Assembly (NCBI GenBank): GCA_947453375.1 | Contig: CANGGT010000005.1 | Location: 1-54,811 of the forward strand | DNA: 54,811 bases | Origin: Planctomycetaceae bacterium | GTDB lineage: Bacteria; Planctomycetota; Planctomycetia; Pirellulales; UBA1268 | Direction of reading: 5' to 3' | In this document: positions 51,697-54,811 of the stretch, in pieces | Position numbering within the stretch: position 1 is the stretch's first letter | How the letters are laid out: each line of letters begins with the position of its first letter | Translations under genes and position numbers: made by a program | Notes under the pieces: model-generated | Told to the model about the DNA's origin: nothing | What the model saw: only the letters and a program-made list of their open reading frames with translations | Database searches by the model: none

Positions 51697-51948
51697 GCGA
51701 ACGGTTCCTTGGCGGAGTCGGGTGGGCCTGGGAAAAAGCAGGCGGGGGGAAGGTAGCAATGACCCCGTTGCCATGCCAGACCGGTTGTCAGTGGGGAAGC
51801 GGCAGCGGAGAATGACCGCTTCGCCGGGCGCTGGCAGCCCATGGACAGGGCCATTGAGGGCCTTGGTCCGCCCGGGAGCCCTCTCGCGAAACGCCGATGT
51901 TTTTCGGAGGTTTCGTCCACAGTTTGAGCGTCGTCGGAGGATCCCACC

Positions 51949-52392
51949 ATGCCCCCTGATGACGCCCGCCTCGAGCCTCGGCAGGCCGAAGATCCCGCGG
52001 AAAGAAGACGATCCGGTCGCCGTCGTTGGGTGGCAGCCGTGTTCGTCTTGGTGTGGGGGGCGATGATGATCGTGCCCCCGCTCTATCTGGTCGCCAACCG
52101 CAAAGCCTGGCTGGCAAGCCTGGAAGCCCCGGTAGCCCAAGAGGATTGGGAGGACTTCCGCCGCGCGATGCGTGCCGAGTCGGGCGCGGAGGGGCCGGTT
52201 GGACCGGTGCAGAGGAAGGTCCCCAAAAGCGTCGAACCACCGCTCCGGGTGTGGCTGCGCGACTATCTCCCCTTGGCGATCATCGCCTGGGGCGTCCTCG
52301 GTGGAACCCTCGGCGGTTTTCTCGGGTTGATGATCGTTGGGGCGAGCGGAAGCCGTGGAGGGGCGACCCGTCGTCAGTCGGACGGGGGCTGA
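51949..52392 (+). CDS. Small two-TM membrane protein of unknown function
   Basis: A 147-residue protein with an Arg-rich cytosolic N-terminus, TM1 at about residues 29-48 (VAAVFVLVWGAMMIVPPLYL), a periplasmic middle of about 60 residues, TM2 at about 107-130 (LPLAIIAWGVLGGTLGGFLGLMIVG) and a Gly/Arg-rich tail. GGAGG lies 8 bases before the ATG, supporting the start. No family is recognised. Confidence 0.7.
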   Translation: MPPDDARLEPRQAEDPAERRRSGRRRWVAAVFVLVWGAMMIVPPLYLVANRKAWLASLEAPVAQEDWEDFRRAMRAESGAEGPVGPVQRKVPKSVEPPLRVWLRDYLPLAIIAWGVLGGTLGGFLGLMIVGASGSRGGATRRQSDGG

Positions 52393-52441
52393 ATGGGGCG
52401 ATCCGCCCGTCCGCAAGGCCCTGCCAGAAGTCCTTCGCGGC

Positions 52442-52528
52442 TCACTTGCCGAAGACGACCCCTGCCGTGGCAGCGACCGCGACGAACAGGATCAAGGCGA
52501 TCCCCAGCACACCGAGCAGAGAAAACAC
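52442..52528 (-). CDS. Single-TM microprotein (28 residues)
   Basis: A GTG-initiated 28-residue reading frame that is almost wholly one hydrophobic helix (FSLLGVLGIALILFVAVAA, then TAGVVFGK). GGAGG lies 9 bases upstream, well placed. An in-frame GTG at 52573 would give 43 residues with an Arg-Arg pair before the helix, which fits the positive-inside rule, but it lacks a ribosome binding site. It sits in an otherwise empty 292-base gap. Such short hydrophobic proteins often modulate membrane complexes, but no partner is evident. Confidence 0.45.
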   Translation of the reverse strand: MFSLLGVLGIALILFVAVAATAGVVFGK

Positions 52529-52684
52529 GGCGCAAGCCCTCCGGATTCCGGGAGTGACGGCGATCGAATCCACCCCGGGCGCAACACCGACCGGGATTCA
52601 CTCCGTCGTCATCGTAGGCATGGCTCCTGTCGTCCACAAGACGTTTGCCTTCGCCAGCGTCCCGCTTCCCGGGGAGCATGTGGC

Positions 52685-53314
52685 CTACGAGGTCGGTTGC
52701 CGGAACACCTCGTCCGAAACGACGTTCCGGGCTGCCCGGCCGACGTCGTCGAGCGTGCGGCGCGGGCCGGCGTGGTGCCACGGTGATACATCCTGCAACT
52801 CGGGCATGATCTCGAGAATCTGGCCGATGAGCATGTTGGCCAAGCGGTGCGTCGCCGTACCGTCGGTCTGCTCCCGGATGGCGGCGGCGGTCTTCATCAG
52901 CTTGACCATCCGCGATCGTTCGAGCACCGGGCCGGAGAGTTGGCCCTCGGCTTCGACCAGGAGCTCGGCGATCGGCACCTCGAGAACCTCCTGCCAGCCG
53001 AGGAGGTCGGAGATCCGCAGGTCGCAGTTCTCCTGCTCCTGCCGACGGACGACCGAAATCTCGACGCCAAGCCGGCGGGCGACGTTCCGCAGCGTCACCC
53101 CCTGCTGCTGACGGACATCCGCCAGACGGTGGAGGCGCTTCTGCTGTCGGGCCGGCGTCCGGGACTTCAGCTGAGGAGGCGCGAGGCAGGCATCGGCTTC
53201 GGCGCGGACCGCGTCCGAGACGCCACTGTCGGCCACCGCGAAGGGGTGCTGCATCCCGTCCTCGGAATCGTCGTAACGATCTTGGAAGCCGGTTTCGTAG
53301 TGGACAGTCGCCAT
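52685..53314 (-). CDS. HTH (Xre-like) regulatory protein
   Basis: A 209-residue protein with GGAGG 8 bases before the ATG. Residues about 58-118 form a helix-turn-helix of the Xre/Cro type (RLADVRQQQGVTLRNVARRLGVEIS and a following DLLGWQEVLEVPIAELL), where a tyrosine or Ser at the usual contact is replaced by Val-Val-Arg-Arg. The N-terminal 50 residues are acidic and probably disordered; the C-terminal 90 are helical (VLERSRMVKLMKTAAAIREQ). It is divergent from ygfZ across a 351-bp gap holding a large inverted repeat that could be its operator. The regulated genes are unknown. Confidence 0.72.
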   Translation of the reverse strand: MATVHYETGFQDRYDDSEDGMQHPFAVADSGVSDAVRAEADACLAPPQLKSRTPARQQKRLHRLADVRQQQGVTLRNVARRLGVEISVVRRQEQENCDLRISDLLGWQEVLEVPIAELLVEAEGQLSGPVLERSRMVKLMKTAAAIREQTDGTATHRLANMLIGQILEIMPELQDVSPWHHAGPRRTLDDVGRAARNVVSDEVFRQPTS

Positions 53315-53665
53315 GGTGGAATCCTCCTGCAGGGCCGATCACCCCGGTGCGGAGGCGCACCGGGAGCGCGGACCATCGAACGGGGTACAGCGAGCACGAG
53401 AGAAAGGGGCCGGCGCGAACGCCGCTCGCCAGAACCGGATCCTGCCTTGCCAGGGGGACCCGACTGGATAACTCTACCGGCAACGGCAAGTCGGCGCCGC
53501 CGACCGGCCGTTGCCGGCCACGCCCCGCGGGGGACGTGACAGGAACCAATACGCCGGAGGGGCGGAGGGCGTTCGCGCGGAAAAGGAACATTTTTTTCCC
53601 CGCGGCTTCCCCCCCGGCTCCGGCACCGATCCCCTCGACCCCTTGGCATTCCACGAGATCACTCC
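53315..53665. other. Divergent intergenic region between the HTH gene and ygfZ
   Basis: It holds no gene. It contains a 41-base nested inverted repeat (53477-53517) and a T7 tract near 53591-53597 followed by CCCCGCGG, which is complementary to CCGCGGGG near 53525. No clear promoter pair is visible. Confidence 0.5.
53477..53517. repeat. Large nested inverted repeat in a divergent regulatory gap
   Basis: Outer arms CCGGCAACGGC (53477-53487) and GCCGTTGCCGG (53507-53517) are perfect 11-mers. Inside them GTCGGCG (53490-53496) and CGCCGAC (53498-53504) form a second perfect stem, with two unpaired bases on each side. It lies between two divergent genes, so it is not a terminator for either. Confidence 0.85.
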
Positions 53666-54769
53666 ATGACCCCTGTCTGCCTCGCTCCGGACGGCTACCG
53701 CGACCTCCGCGACCATCTCGCCTGGGGGGACGCCGGTCGCCGCCGGATGGTGCTGGTGGCCGGCGACGATGCCGTCCGGTTCGTCGATGGATTCTGCACC
53801 GCTGCGCTTGCGCCCCTCGCACCAGGGACCGGCACCGAGGCCTTCTTCCCCGATGCGCGGGGGCAGGTGCTGCTCTGGGCCACCGTTCTCAAGGGAGTCG
53901 ACGGCGTGTGGATCGACGCCGACCCGCCCGCCGATCCGTCTTCGGATGGGGACGCCGGAGGATGGTCGCTGGCAGCACACCTCGACCGCTACCACATCCG
54001 CGAGCGGCTGGAGATCGTCGATGCTTCCGATCGCTTCGCCGCGCTGTTCCTCGCCGGGCCTGCGGCTGGCGCGTGGCTCGAGCGTGAGGCGTTCCTTCCC
54101 GGCGGCAGCGCCGCGGGTGTGCCCGGTCGGGAGGGATCGCCTCCGATGCTCACGGCGCCTCGGCTCGGCCGTGTGGCCGACGTTGCTGCCGGATTGCTGC
54201 CGGGACTTTGCGCCGGGATACCGGCGGCGATCGTGCAGGGGGAGTGGTTGGGGCCGGCGACGTTTCTCGTGGTGGTGTTGCGCGACGACGCCGTCCGGCT
54301 TGTCGATCGATGGCGCGGCGAAGGGATCGTCGAGGCATCCGCTGCAGCCATCGACACGGTGCGGCGCGAGGAGGGGCGGCCATCCCCCCTCGACGTTTCC
54401 CCCCGCACGCTTCCCCAGGAACTCGATCGCGACGGCTCTGCAATCTCGTTCACGAAAGGGTGTTATCTCGGCCAGGAGACCGTTGCTCGGATCGATGCCC
54501 TCGGGCACGTCAACCGTCGCTTTGTGGGGATCGTTGCCGATGGCGAGGTGACAGCGGGGCCCGGGGCCTTGGTGTCGATTCGCGGAGGGGGGGAGCCGAT
54601 CGGCACGATCACCTCGGCCGGCCCGTCGCCGCGGAGCAACGGATGGCTGGGGCTCGGCCTCATGCGGACGCAGGCCTTGGTCGCCGGAGTTGAATTAGAG
54701 GTCGCGGGGGTGCCCGCCCGGTGGGTGACACTGCCTTTGTCACGAGACGCAACTGGAGGGATCGCATGA
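53666..54769 (+). CDS. ygfZ: YgfZ/GcvT-domain folate-binding protein
   Basis: A 367-residue protein. The diagnostic YgfZ motif KGCYLGQETVAR (about residues 265-276) is present with the conserved Cys. The N-terminal GcvT-like folate-binding region (FVDGFCTAALAPLAPG and FFPDARGQVL, about 38-69) and a C-terminal beta barrel (RRFVGIVADG onward) complete the fold. YgfZ proteins support tetrahydrofolate-dependent repair or assembly of Fe-S enzymes. The stop overlaps the next ATG in an ATGA motif with GGAGGG just upstream, so a second protein is co-translated. No good Shine-Dalgarno precedes the ygfZ ATG. Confidence 0.92.
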   Translation: MTPVCLAPDGYRDLRDHLAWGDAGRRRMVLVAGDDAVRFVDGFCTAALAPLAPGTGTEAFFPDARGQVLLWATVLKGVDGVWIDADPPADPSSDGDAGGWSLAAHLDRYHIRERLEIVDASDRFAALFLAGPAAGAWLEREAFLPGGSAAGVPGREGSPPMLTAPRLGRVADVAAGLLPGLCAGIPAAIVQGEWLGPATFLVVVLRDDAVRLVDRWRGEGIVEASAAAIDTVRREEGRPSPLDVSPRTLPQELDRDGSAISFTKGCYLGQETVARIDALGHVNRRFVGIVADGEVTAGPGALVSIRGGGEPIGTITSAGPSPRSNGWLGLGLMRTQALVAGVELEVAGVPARWVTLPLSRDATGGIA

Positions 54770-54811
54770 GCGATACAACGCGGGGGACGCCGGCCGGCGG
54801 GGCTGACGAGG
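54766..54811 (+). CDS. Start of the next gene (3' partial)
   Basis: An ATG overlapping the ygfZ stop by 4 bases, with GGAGGG (54755-54760) 5 bases upstream. Only 15 codons are inside the window (MSDTTRGTPAGGADE), hydrophilic and probably disordered, so no function can be assigned. Confidence 0.7.
   Translation, partial: MSDTTRGTPAGGADE

Noticed and set aside
51897-51959. A 20-codon upstream frame overlapping the start of the two-TM protein
   Set aside because: Could be a leader peptide, but it has no ribosome binding site and the downstream gene has a good one of its own.
1-54811. Insertion sequences, integrases, CRISPR arrays, riboswitches or a replication origin
   Set aside because: No transposase or integrase motif, no regularly spaced repeats, no recognisable riboswitch core and no DnaA-box cluster were seen by reading both strands.

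Overview
The window is uniformly GC-rich chromosomal DNA that looks planctomycete (Pirellulales/Gemmatales-like). The strongest evidence is the PSCyt1/DUF1549/DUF1553 protein overlapping a DUF1501 protein at 17.9-22.0 kb. Supporting signs are a PSCyt-like/copper type II monooxygenase fragment at the left edge, several Gfo/Idh/MocA and TIM-barrel sugar genes, a Gram-negative envelope (BamA/Omp85, a GT9 heptosyltransferase-like enzyme, a SurA-like foldase), and weak or variable Shine-Dalgarno sites. I see no insertion sequence, integrase, prophage, CRISPR array or origin. Base composition and codon use are even throughout, so this reads as core chromosome rather than an island.

Layout. 0-3.7 kb: a copper monooxygenase-like protein with a C-terminal EF-hand tail, coupled to an RND/MMPL exporter. 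3.7-9.7 kb: a secreted six-hairpin glycosidase divergent from a three-gene sugar cluster (PMI-like cupin, TIM-barrel isomerase, Gfo/Idh/MocA dehydrogenase). 9.9-11.6 kb: RpiB behind a fused Sua5-like/LMW-phosphatase protein whose P-loop is of the protein-arginine-phosphatase (YwlE) type. 11.9-16.5 kb: BamA with a very long low-complexity linker, then a GT9 glycosyltransferase. 16.5-24.3 kb: a BaiN-type flavoprotein, the PSCyt1/DUF1501 pair, a conserved unknown and a squalene-cyclase-fold secreted protein. 24.3-27.7 kb: haem biosynthesis (CcsA/HemX-like and HemA in one direction, HemE in the other).

27.9-34.3 kb: a SNF2 helicase followed by a PhoB/PhoR-type two-component pair. 34.3-41.1 kb, mostly minus strand: LOG-family protein, MBL/beta-CASP nuclease-like protein, a membrane-anchored unknown, CsrA with a clear sigma70 promoter, a secreted unknown and a CotH-type kinase. 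41.2-44.8 kb: a molybdopterin oxidoreductase directly behind tRNA-Ser(GCU), then an M28-PDZ peptidase. 45-48.6 kb, minus strand: a SurA-like foldase, an unknown, ScpB and a protein with a 90-residue almost purely acidic tail. 48.9-54.8 kb: an MJ1255-type glycosyltransferase, RdgB, a secreted protein with two SPOR-like units, a small membrane protein, a single-pass microprotein, an HTH regulator, YgfZ and the first codons of the next gene.

Most of the window is housekeeping or lineage-typical. I found no complete novel multi-gene defence or mobile system. The observations most worth following are the Sua5-YwlE fusion next to rpiB, the hyper-acidic protein with its own leader and terminator, the sugar-isomerisation triplet, the BamA linker, the large inverted repeat upstream of ygfZ, and the unannotated microprotein.
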